A DNA stretch of 64,000 bases, taken from Erythrocercus mccallii. Taxonomy: Eukaryota; Chordata; Aves; Passeriformes; Dicruridae. A program made the position numbers and the translations under genes. Below the pieces are notes generated by a model. The model did no database searches. It was not told where the DNA came from and was given only the letters and a program-made list of their open reading frames with translations. Below, piece after piece: positions 50,732 to 61,700 of this stretch. The stretch is taken from positions 572,081 through 636,080 of the forward strand of contig VZRG01000305.1 in assembly GCA_013397435.1 (NCBI GenBank), read 5' to 3'. Within the stretch, counting starts at the first letter, position 1. Every line of letters starts with the position of its first letter.

Positions 50732-50779
50732 TCCTCCTCCTGCTCCTCCTCCTCCTCCTGCTCCTCCTCCTCCTCCTCC
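50732..50779. repeat. (TCC)n microsatellite, interrupted
   Basis: Sixteen triplets, TCC with two TGC/TCC interruptions, on the plus strand. It makes artificial Leu, Ser and Gly runs in overlapping frames that are not genes. Confidence 0.95.
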
Positions 50780-51165
50780 ACCAGACATCAACAACCTGCA
50801 GTCAACTCCTTCCTCCTCCCTCAATTTCTCTGTAGCATCTTTGGTGGCAGAGTGGCCAGAGGGCTTGCCAGGCACTGCTGCCAGGAGGCAGGGTGAAAAG
50901 GACTTGTCAAGTGGGACAAAGATGGGGTTGTGCTTCCCAGGCTGGGAGATGGAGCTGCTGGGTGTTGGGCTACCAAAATCTCAGTGCAGACCTAAAAGCC
51001 ACTGATGTTGGACTGCCCTAGCTTAAAAGAAATGCTGCAATAAATATTTAGTTACAGAAATTAAAAAAAAAATAGTATTAAAAACTACTTTTTCTTTAAA
51101 ATAAATAGCAAAAATATTTACTATGTGTTTTTGAACAGTTTCCTTTGGTGTTGTTCATACATTTG

Positions 51166-51808
51166 TGTAGAGGTGTAGAATGTCATTGTGCTGCTTAGTT
51201 CCTTAAAGTTCTTTGTATGGTTTGCAGTTCCATATATGTTCCAATTGAGTTCTCTGTACCCTAGTTGGACCCCTTTGTTCTCCCTCAGGATCTTTTCCGC
51301 CAAAAGTTGTTTACTCCATTTGCCTCACATGTTTCCTGCTTTCTGTCCATGTGCACCTGTCTGTCCATCATCCAATTCTGTCATCCCATTGGGCACCTGC
51401 CTGCAGGGCGATGGGCTGGGTGATTGGCCGGCAGGGGATCACGCCATATCACCCCATACCCTGCCTTTCCCCATTGGTTATGACTGTAGTCACCCCATTT
51501 ATGTCATCCCGAACCCCTCTGATAATTGGACACCCCATGCTCTCCACCCCCAGTTAATGTTAATAAATACCCCGGTTCAGGGTGTGAACAGCGCTCTCAG
51601 GTCTTGAGTCTCCTAGGCTCTCGAGCTCTAGGGCGCCCACGTGAATAAAACCTCCACTTATTCACCCTATCTGAGAGCCCTGCCTCTGCCTTCCCGTCTT
51701 CGTTCCTCTCGCTGCTGCCTCCGACGAACGGAAAGCAAAAAGAACCCACGAGCAGACAGGAGTCTGCTGGTGTATAGCTGCCCCTGAATCATCAAGAGCG
51801 GCTATACA
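51166..51808 (+). mobile_element. Solo LTR of an endogenous retrovirus (family uncertain)
   Basis: The boundaries are TGTAGAGG and GCTATACA. The flanks share TTTG (51162-51165 and 51809-51812); the shared string is longer (ATACATTTGT), so the exact edge is ambiguous by a few bases. Inside are an inverted CCAAT (CCATTGG), an A/T-rich TATA-like AATAAATAC at 51562, a poly(A) signal AATAAA at 51644-51649 and a GC-rich U5-like end. This is the order promoter, R, U5 on the plus strand. No internal retroviral coding sequence adjoins. It lies about 5.5 kb upstream of the FOXO1 start, directed away from FOXO1. Confidence 0.75.
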
Positions 51809-53861
51809 TTTGTTCTCAATATCTGCAAAAATGTAAACAATAAAGATTTGAGGGCAAGATTTCATGGAACCATTTCTAAGTGGCAATTTTATGAGGAATC
51901 AGAATTTAATTTTAAATTCTCTTGTTCCAGAAGTACTTGCATGTTTTTCCAATCAAAGAAAAAAATAATAAGACAAATCTACTGGTTGGTGCGATTAATG
52001 CAGCTCAAATTCTTACTAAGCATGATTCTTAATATTTGGGCAAAAGCATATTCAGTGAATGAGCTCAAATGAGGCATAAGTTACTGGGAACCAGAGTCTG
52101 CTGTCACAGTTTGTAAACAGAAGCTCAACAGAAGAAAATATTTCACACAAGCTCTTCTGTCAACTCACAATCCAGGCTCAAGACCCCCCATTTAAACAAA
52201 TATCCTCTGGCACCCACATACACACAGCCATAAGTGAAAGACTGAAGTGCAGCATGACCAAGGAATGATCCTTACCAGGATCAATACAATAAATACCAAA
52301 GGTAGTGTCTGCATAGCGGTATCTGTTCCTAGTGTGTCATGTGCAATCACTGGCTGTGATGTAAAAACAGAAGGCAAGAGTTTATCAGGTTTCAGATTCA
52401 GCTGAATCACCCGGCCCACCCCTATGCAAAGGCCAATGTGCCTGGAAGTAAACACAGTTCAAGTGCTCTGTGTGTTTTCCAGGGTGTTGCGTTTCTGTTT
52501 TGTCGTAAATATGATCTATTACAATATTCGCCAACATTCTACTGTCAATATGTCACCATTTTCAGGTGCATTTCTCATTCCTTGTTTTCCTCTATATATT
52601 GCTGAAGGAAAGACCGACTGGATCTGCATGATAGCTTTTGTATATTAAATAATTTTATTATGTTTGAGCAACAAACTAAAAACAGGACGCTTGACAGTTA
52701 CGATATAATCCAGTGGTTTCTTTTCAGCCCATAGGAAGAAAAATTCATGGCATGGTACAATGCAATGCTTGACATCTGTTTCATCTTCTTTTCCTTTGTT
52801 TCCCTGGAAAAATGATAGCTACCTATTATCAACGAGAAAAATAATTCACAGGCAGAATCAGCATGAAGGCATAATAAAGGCTTACTTTTAAAAGCAAATA
52901 TTTTTCCATTGTTGAATTCATGCTTGAAAAGCGTATTTACTTATGGATATAACTGTATTTGCATGCAAAGAGGTGATTATAAGCTACACAAATACATATG
53001 CATGATAACCTTATATGCATTTTATGTTAGATTTATATAGATGCAAACTTGCCTAGACAATAATAGTAAGACAGTATTTTGACACGTATGCATATGTTCC
53101 TACGCTGCTGGTGACTAGCATAGCACAGAAGGCAAATTTTGGGCAGGACATTCAGTGGATAAGGTCTGTAGTGAGCAAATCCTGTCCATAGGGTAAATGC
53201 CCACAGCCCAAGGATGGCAACCTCAGGCAGCTTCCCTCTTCCACCTCCCTGTAAAATGGGCATTAAAAATGTCTACCCATTGCAACCCTGATGGTTTAAC
53301 TGTGTCAGTGCTTTGAGATCTGGTGCTGCAAACGCAACCCTTGCTTGTGCCTGGCCTGTGAGGGAGGAGAATACACTGATGAAACCGAAACCAGCACGGT
53401 CCCAGCAACAGGCTCTGCCTAGAGGCAGAGGCACACCACGCACTGGCCTGCAAACAGATAAGAAGGGCAAGCAGTAGTTTCAATTTTACAAGTACATCTG
53501 CCAAGCCCCAAAGAGCGAACCTCAACCACGACCAGACAAGCTCCTGCCACAAGATCATTAATGGGAAGGCACATGCTGGGCAGCAGTTTGGTGGTTTCTC
53601 TTTTTATCCCTAAAAGAGATGGGGATGTCTGATGAGATTTAGGAGGGAAATTGAGATAGAGCAAGGTGTGGGGTGCAAAGGAGAAAATGGTGGGGGTCTT
53701 CAGATCCCTCTACCCACACATTACAGAAATGCTGCTCCAACTGCACAGAGCTCTGCAGTGGCTCCCTGAGAGCCACCCACTTTCACTCTTTGCCCCCATT
53801 GTGGCTATGAACCTTGCTGGCTGATGAAGCATTTTGCAACAAAAAATCCATCCAAAACCTC

Positions 53862-53893
53862 AAAAAAAAAAAAAAAAAAGAAAAAAGAAAGAA
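53862..53893. repeat. Poly(A) run
   Basis: Eighteen A then A-rich sequence with single G interruptions. No recognisable retrocopy precedes it. Confidence 0.9.
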
Positions 53894-53997
53894 TCTAATA
53901 CAGAAACTGGACTCTCTATTATCACTTTGCTGGGGTAGGGATCTCTTCACTGAGGCATTCACAGGAGATACGCTTTCCCCCTGCCAACAGGTACCAG

Positions 53998-54165
53998 AGC
54001 CACTGGAGAATGGGAAATATAATGAAGGGAAAGAGAGAGAACAGAGAAGAAAAGGGAAGAAGGAAAGGGCGGGGGGAAGATAAGAAAATCACAAAATGAA
54101 GTCACAATGAAGGAAAAACTATCAAAAAAGAAAAGAAAAAAAATAGAAAGGAGGAAAATGAGCAT
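53998..54165. repeat. Purine-rich low-complexity tract
   Basis: About 165 bases almost entirely A and G on the plus strand (GGGAAAGAGAGAGAACAGAG and similar). A potential triplex or H-DNA former. Confidence 0.85.
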
Positions 54166-57044
54166 GGAACAGGGCGAGAAGTGTCCACTGTATGAAGAAA
54201 GAGGATTTGTATCAGAGCACCACAAATTGAAACTTTTGCAAAACAAAAAAAACCGCAAAAATACTTAAAAGACATTGAAGGACTGTCATTCCAGAACTCC
54301 AAGCAACAATAGACAACCTCCCCAGGTGTCCAGGGCAGGTCTACATGGGTGTCCCTGGAGGGCTCACCCAGGCCACGTTCATGTCCCCACCACAGTGTGC
54401 ATTGTGATTTAGTGGGCAAATGGAACCAGAGCTTCTGCCCTTGGTGCACTCAGAAGTAATTTTGCTTTTCCAAAGTCTACATTGCAGTGAAGTTCACATG
54501 GTCGAGTATATGCTGGGAAGCTGGTCCTGCCTTGCTTCCTGCCCTGTCAGAGCCAGTCAGCATTTCCTTTCTGTTTGATCCCGGGGCATGGCTGCCACCA
54601 CCCTGGAGTAAGCACCCCCAGGCTATGATTCCCTGTGGTGTTCCAGCAAAGTCAGGCAGTGCTGCAAGAAGAGGCAAGATCTGGAGCTGACAAAGGAATC
54701 CTTGCCCAGAGATGCTCCATCCTGGGCACAGGGCACAGCTCATCAACCAGGGGGGCTCAGGGACTGACAGCTCTTGATGAAGTGTTGTATCAGGCAGCCA
54801 GCTGCTCCCTCCTTGACCCACCTGAATAAATGCCAAGACACCCTCAACAGTTCTTGCAAGCCATCTACCCAGAAGGACCCAGCAGAGATGGCCACTGAAT
54901 GTGGATACACACTTGAAGAAGAACTTGAGTCAAAATAAAATAGACAAGGGATGAAACTGAATTTTAAAGAATTCCTTAACATATATGGGTTTGTTAAAAA
55001 CTTGAGCCTTTAATAGTTCTGTTGTACAACTGAATTTTTACATTACAGGAAATTGAGTGCAGAAAAGCAGGACTCCTTTTTTACTTCCCAGACCTGTCAG
55101 ATGTGTTTTCCTTTCAGCTGATATCTTCCTATAATTTTTTTTTTAAGTAAAACCTTTTCCATTTTTTCTACTTGCACACCTAATCTTACTCTCTGTAAAA
55201 TATCTGTGGTGCAGTCACTTTGCAAACAAGCAAGAAGGACACTTTTCTCACAAGCCTCAAAAAGCATTACCCTCTCTACACATCAAACTTCCTGCAAAAT
55301 CAGACTTCTATAATGAAAAACAAGAAATGCAATTCTAGATGCTGAAAGTGTTTAGGCTTTAACAGAGCCAGGCAGAGCTGCCTTCTCCGTTGCTCCTGAG
55401 CAAGCCTTTCCAGCCCCTCGTGATGTCAGGAGGCACCATTCAGACAAATAACTGCAACCCACATCTCTGTGGATTTTCCTCAGCCTCCATAAAAAGACAC
55501 TTTCTTTGCTGCTCCATCATGTGAATCTAATGAGTGGGTGTTTTTTGACATTGGAACTAGATCAGGAGTGCAAACACAGGCACCAGTCTGACTGTGTCTA
55601 GACCCTTCCTCTCCAAGCCCCTGTTGGCAGAGGGGCACCCAGGGCGCGAAGCAGATGTCCAGCCTCCTCCAGGGAAACACCCCAAATCCTGCCCAGCGGT
55701 GTGTAACCCATTCAGAGTCAGTTCCCCAAACCAGCAGGGCTCCAAGCCTCAGCCTACTGAAAAGCAGAGGGGAAAGGAAAGCTGTGGACGAGGAAGCTGC
55801 AGAAACAGAAACCCAAGGCTGGGAGATAACTTGGATTGTCACCAACAGTCTCCAGGTTTTTCATTCTGGAAGCTGACGGATGGACAATAACTGTGTTTTA
55901 CACATCTTCTATTATGCTACCTCATCCAGACCTCTTCAGGGCACTGCCCTCAATCAGTGCTGAACAGCTGGCAGCTTGAAGAGGTGGAGAAAGAGTGAAG
56001 AAGGTGGTTTTCTGTCATCTTGTAGAGGTTTCTTTGAAGGGTGGCAAGGACAAGAAAAGGAGAAGACAAGAAGGAGAGAGGACAATGGCAAAGAAGCCCA
56101 AAACAATGTCATCATGTTCCTAAAAAGCCACCAAAATCTGGTAACTGAGAGGGGAGAATGTAAAACTCACCACTGAGTACACTGAATTTCTCTGTAGCCC
56201 ACTGGTGACCAAGGGTCGTAATTTGAAGACAGTGATGAACAAATATTTCTGACTCACCAGAACAGCTGTTAGTTTTATTTGCTTTTCTGACAGGTCTTCA
56301 GGAACGTGTCTTGGTCCTCCTGCAGTTTTGCAGCATTACGGATTTGCATTATAACCTTTCATTTCAACTCTTGTTTCTCCAGGGACAAGACAGTATTCTG
56401 TGGCCCAACAACCCAGAAGAAAGCCTCTGCAGAAGGAGTCTGCAGATCATTTTCATCCCCTCTTTGCCTTCAGCTTGATCAAGCTGAGAAAGGGGACTCA
56501 GTGGTTGCTGGTGGTGTGAAATCAGCAGCCAGAGTAGCTCAGTGGCCAGATGGGTGATTTGCAAAACATGAGCTGGGGATCACCGGCACATTGGTTACAC
56601 AACTCCTCATCCCACACACCACTGTTACACCATGGGTAGTACTCCATGATCAGGATTTTCTTAGTGGTCAGAAATAAAACATCTATTTGAGCAACATCTG
56701 AGAAGTCATGCAAACGGGTCTACAAAAACACCTACACCACTAGATTCTTTCTTTGATATTTTAATCCAATTCGTGTGCCAATGTCAGATGAAATCAGCGC
56801 ATCTCTTCCTCGTGGGGTTACGGCCCAGCTGACAGATTGTTGTTTGTGCAGCAGTGTCTGAGCCAGCCAGCGAGATCTGCAGCTGAGCGAGGAAGTGGGT
56901 AAGTGCCATGGAGGTAAACACAAGGTCAAGAAAATGGCTAGAGACAGAGTGCAAAGTGCTAAGCAGAGCAGTGACAGGCATCCAGAAGGGATTTTTCACA
57001 AGCATGCTGGCATGCTGTGCTGCACAGCTTGCTCTGCTCTGTAG

Positions 57045-57186
57045 GTTTCAAGCAAAAGCAGACTGTGACAAATATTTTGAGAGTGCTTTGCGGGAATTGA
57101 AGCTGCGAGATGTTGAATCTGCACTGGCAGAGCCAAGCAAAAAGTGGCGAGTGAACTTTTCCTACACAGATTGCACCACAGAATAA
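57045..57186 (+). other. Exon-like open block upstream of FOXO1
   Basis: I do not recognise this. A pyrimidine-rich stretch ending CTCTGCTCTGTAG (an acceptor-like AG at 57043-57044) is followed by 46 sense codons and TAA at 57184-57186. The reading contains ADCDKYFESALRELKLRD and ends FSYTDCTTE. The charged, helix-like composition and retained CpGs look coding. The frame is open back to an ATG at 56908. No close poly(A) signal follows (ATTAAA near 57744). It could be a terminal exon of an unplaced plus-strand transcript, a pseudogene fragment, or chance. Confidence 0.25.
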
Positions 57187-58082
57187 GTTCCCTGATTTTC
57201 AGAGACTTTTTACACTTCTTGTCATAGGCAGCCCTGCTGTGAGAAAGTTTCTGGAAACCTCTTCAGCAACACCACGGTGGCATATCTTGTTTGAATCAAC
57301 TGGGGTGAAACATAGGTCAAAAATTTTGAGTATGATTTCATATTTTCGACCCACAAGGGGTGTTGAATACTCACGTTGGGCATAGTTTTGCAGCAGACGA
57401 GGAGAGCAGCCTGGCAGCTGCTATGCTCAGCACGGTAGCGGTGCCGTGTTGTTCCCTTGCGGATGATTCACAAGGGCTTGGTAGGGGAAGCAGGCAATTC
57501 GTGACAGGAATTTCTTCTAATGCAGTGTGTTTAGCTAGAAACCAAAAGAGCAACCCAGGCCATTGGAAACAATTCAGATGAATGATTTTCCTTTTGAGAC
57601 AACAGCTTTTGCTAGCCGTATCACTGCGGGCACAGCAAGAACGTGGGAGAAAAGCCCTGTTTCTCAGTATAGTGCATGTAGCTTACACAAAACCTTTGTT
57701 CAGCTAAGTTGGAGGGAAAATGGAGGTAACCAACTTTTTATGGCATTAAAATGGGCCTCTGCTTCCTTCTAACAATATTTCCAGGCAAAGTGGAAAGTAC
57801 TGCAATCTTCCCAGTCATAAGGTGGAAGAGCGGCTTTCAAGTCCTTTTTCTGCTGTACAAGGCTCCTGGGGAGATGGACGTTTAAGAAGCTGTATGTGGC
57901 TTTATTTAGCAGTGGGTAAGACTCACCTGTCATGACTCAAGCATCTAAAACTTACAGTTTTAGTCCTTGCCAATCACCTTTAACTCCATTTGTAGCTGAG
58001 GAAGAAAAACAGGCAGACAAAATTCACTTATCCAAAGCCTGGCCTGAGAGACATGAGAGCTAAGTGGTCTTCTGTTTTAACT
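57187..58082. other. FOXO1 5' flank, no gene recognised
   Basis: Ordinary sequence between the exon-like block and the CR1 copy. ATTAAA near 57744 is the only poly(A)-like signal noticed. Nothing else seen. Confidence 0.5.
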
Positions 58083-58640
58083 TCACAGAATCATGGAATG
58101 GTCTGGGTTGGTCAGGACATTAGATGTCATCTAGCTCCAACCTCCCTGCTGTGGGCCTTCCACTAGACCGGATTACTCTAAACCCCACCCAACCTGGTCT
58201 TGAACACTTCCAGGGATGAGGCATTCACAGCTTCTCTGGACAACCTGTTTCAGTGCCTCACCACCTTCACAGTAACAAATTTCTTCCTAATACCCAATGC
58301 AAATCTACCCCCTTCATTTTAAAGCCATTACCTCTTGTCCTACCACTCCATGTCCTTGTTCAGTGTCCCTTCCAGCTCTCCTATAGCCCCCTTCAGGTAC
58401 TGGAAGGTGCTTTAAGATCTCCTTGAAGCCTTCTCTTCTCCAGGCTGAGCAGCCCCAACTCTCTCAGCCTGTCTTCTTAGGAGAGGTGCTCCTGCTCTAA
58501 TCACCTTCACAGCACCCCTCTGGACTCACTCCAACAGATCCACATCCTACTTGTGCTGAGAACCTCAGAGCTGGGTGCAGCAGTCCAGGTAGGGTCTCCT
58601 GAGAGTGAAGAGGAGGGGCAGAATCACCTCCCTTGACCTA
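58083..58640 (-). mobile_element. CR1 LINE 3' fragment (longest in window)
   Basis: Reverse-complement CR1: CAGAATCATGGAATGGTC, TTGAACACTTCCAGGGATG, CAGTGCCTCACCACCTTCAC, AATTTCTTCCTAATACCC, CCTCTTGTCCTACCACTCC, TCTTCTCCAGGCTGAGCAG, then CTGGGTGCAGCAGTCCAGG. It extends about 560 bp from the 3' end into the former ORF2/3' UTR junction and is 5'-truncated. Confidence 0.95.
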
Positions 58641-58740
58641 CAATAAAAGGCTAATAATAGTATTTATTAATACCACTGTTACTATTATGACACAGTACTA
58701 TCAAATACACAGTTTTACATTTAGTTGTGAGTTTACAGGA

Positions 58741-58788
58741 TTTTTAAGGTCCCTTCCAATCCAAACCATTCTATGATTCTATGATTTA
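58741..58788 (+). mobile_element. CR1 LINE 3'-terminal fragment
   Basis: TTTAAGGTCCCTTCCAATCC followed by CATTCTATGATTCTATGAT, a well-preserved CR1 terminus. It is in the opposite orientation to the CR1 copy ending 100 bases to the left. Confidence 0.88.
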
Positions 58789-61700
58789 AAACCATCTTTG
58801 TGCTTCACTTTGATAAAAGCTACATAAATTAGTAACCTGTTAGTGTTGTTCAACCTCTATTACTGAATTTGCTTTGAAATGTCATGCCAGTGTTGTAGTC
58901 CTAAGAGCAACTTAAAAATCAATATGTTGACCTGAAAATGGGCTGGAAAAAGGAGAGACAATTAAAAATTACTTTGAAGTCTGCATGGATTATAGTCAGA
59001 ATTACCAAAGGCCTTTAGAACACTAGAATATTCTTGTTTGGAAGAGCTGCAGATGGAGTCAGCTGGTACTGGCACTTCAAGGGGTACGTTTCCCCCTCTC
59101 AGATTGCTCCTTCACCTGCTAACCTGTTATTTTAACAAAGACTTGTTTTCATCAGCCACTCTTCTGCAGGGCTCACTTTACCTGCCACCAGAGAATGCTG
59201 ATTTCATATCAGAAGTGGAGGCAAGGCAAAGAGCCATGGAGGCAGGGTGAGGGGTAGAGAGGGAACCTTGTGGCAGGAACCAGGGATTCCAGGGTGTTGA
59301 AGGACCTTGGGAATGTGAGAGGACTTTTTGTCTTTTCATGAAGGTAGGAAGAACTACTTTAAGGCAATGTGAGCAGAAAGGGGATACAAGCTGAGAGTCC
59401 AGTCAGACACCAGCAGGAAGCACCAAGGATGAACTTAGAGACAACAGCATGGAAGCCTGTCAAAGGCATAGAAAGACACACATACTATCAGTGTCTGGCT
59501 CTCCAAAGATCTGTTCCACTTAAAAGAAACAAAACCTTTCCACAAGAGTCTTCACACCAGGGCTTCTAGTACATACTGAGAAGCAGAGCATGTACAACCT
59601 GCACAGTAAGAAAGAGAAGTATTACTCAAGTGCAGAAGAGACTTTTCAGGAGACAGCTATGTCCAGTGCCACAAACATCACCTTGACTGTCGAGGTGAGA
59701 CTCTTCACCATTAGAAGCGAGACACTTATTTGGAAAGCAATGCTTCACTGAGAGGTAGCATGAAAGGACTTGAAGAACAGACCTACGTTTGCTGAACACA
59801 GCATCTTGTGGTCAGCTGAGAGTTAGGGGATCATTCCAGCAGTGAGTTATTTGGCAGAAAAGCAGAACACGGCCTCGAACATGCAAACCATGCAAATGGT
59901 CACAGGAACAGAGGAGCACTGCTAGGGTCGCATGCCGGCTCTACTCCCAGGGAAGGGAGATGCTGAAACGAGGGCTAATGAAAGTAAGAACAAACCTGAA
60001 GGCTCTCAGGCAGCCATCCAGGTAACCTGGGATGAAAGCCAGGGATGAGGATCCTCTGCAACTTAATAAGTGCCAGCTGAGGGTAAAAATGGGGGAATAC
60101 TTACAAAAACTATGGAAAAAAACCAAACCAGAAGAGGCTCTGTGATACCCCATGAGCTGTTACTTTGGCACATTCAGAACCTTGTGCACATTTGCAGGGA
60201 TGGAGTGTAGGCTCCAGAAACATTAAACAAATTATGTGCTCGTGGAGGCAGTCCTGAGTGCTTTCAGGGAGTATTAAATCCAAGCAGACCTACTAGGGAG
60301 ACATCCCAAGGACTTACAATAGGAGGAAGATGAACAGCCTCCATGGCCAGCTACCTTTTTGCCCTGTTAAAATCTTCTGGCTTGAATCAGCTGCAGCTCG
60401 TATTGGCCTGTCAGCCCAAGTATCCTTGATACCATGAGAAATCACCATAAAAAAAAGGACAGAAATACAGGGGCTTTTTTTTGTCCCCTCATTATTTTCT
60501 TCCTTCTCAAATGTTTGCTTAGCTATTGTTCTACAGAAGGCACAATAATCAGCAGCAAGGAGTGACTTCTGGCCAGAGCCAGAGGGGTGGTCTTGTAATG
60601 CCTGGAGCCACTGGCTGTGTGGAGGAGTGGGGTGAACCCACCCACAATGCTGGCCCACAGCAGAGCAATCCTCCCACACAGGGACTCAGGACAAAGCTAA
60701 AGCCACTCTTCATTAAAGCACACCTCCCTAATTCCTGTCACGAAGGAGCAATTGCATCAAGAAGTGCCTCTTTGCTTTGCAGCAACACCCTTTGGGGAGA
60801 TAGGGTGCACTGGATCTGGGTCAACCCCTCCAGCCTGTGAGGTACATCCCTGCTGTGCTGGGATACAGGAACATCCTAAAGCAACTGCTGGCATCTCTTC
60901 AGAGTCTCTTTCAGCGGCTGCAAACCCCACCCGAGCTGATGGTGCTCTCAGCGCAGCAGACACTGCGTGGATGCCCTTTATTGCAGCACAGGAGCTGGAG
61001 AAGATGGATTCAAAAGGGCATTTAGCAGCAGAGCAGCCCAGGGGGCAGGTCCTGTGGTGCACAGCTTTCCTTGCAATGGGCATCATCCTCACCATCACCT
61101 CTGCCACATGGGGAGAGTTGCACAAAGCTGTGGTGCTACCAGGGTGTTCACAGGCAAGATAATCTTCCCTCCAAACAGGAAAGAGGCACATAAAGTGGGT
61201 GTAGGTGGGGGAGGATTCCAGAACACGACAAACAGGTATTCAGCACTCGGCAATTACACCACTGCTCTCCCAGGTGCCGGTGCCGATGACTGTGGGCACA
61301 TCTTCTGCCTCCCACCCAGAGCCGGGGAGGAGACATCCACATTTGTCTCCCAGGGGGCATGGACAGGTGGGTGATGGGTCATCTGGGAATTCATTTTCTC
61401 TCTTTTGGTGGGTTGTGATGAGGGTAAAAGATAGGCACATTATAAAAGGCTTCTCTTGTGCAGGCCAAGGTCACACCAGTGCAGCGGGCATGGAAGATGT
61501 CCTGTTCTGGCTTTGAAGTGCTTGATTTCTCTTAAACCCACCAGACATCCATCACCCTCTGCTCCCAGACAGCGCTGGTGACAGCGGGCTTCTGGCACAG
61601 CCACATCTTGTCACCCATCTCTGCAGTCGCAGGAGAGCCATCTCCACCCGTTAGCCAGGAAACATCCTCTGTGGTATGATTCCTTGTTTTCTCCCAACAA

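Larger units (their letters stand above)
46531..51165. other. FOXO1 5' flank, no gene recognised
   Basis: AT-rich next to the island, becoming GC-richer at 49330-50280, where frames up to 109 codons occur. A 125-codon plus-strand frame lies at 48070-48447. No domain or repeat family recognised apart from the listed tracts, the CRE and the forkhead motifs. Confidence 0.55.
51809..57044. other. FOXO1 5' flank, no gene recognised
   Basis: Mixed composition, with the purine tract, the poly(A) run and assorted chance frames (up to 121 codons at 55480-55845, minus). No conserved protein recognised. Confidence 0.55.

Noticed and set aside
50576..50875. Minus-strand frame with glycine runs
   Set aside because: Product of the TCC microsatellite read in translation.
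60752..61374. Three frames of 135-144 codons on both strands
   Set aside because: They overlap each other on both strands, show no domain and cannot all be real; no evidence singles one out.
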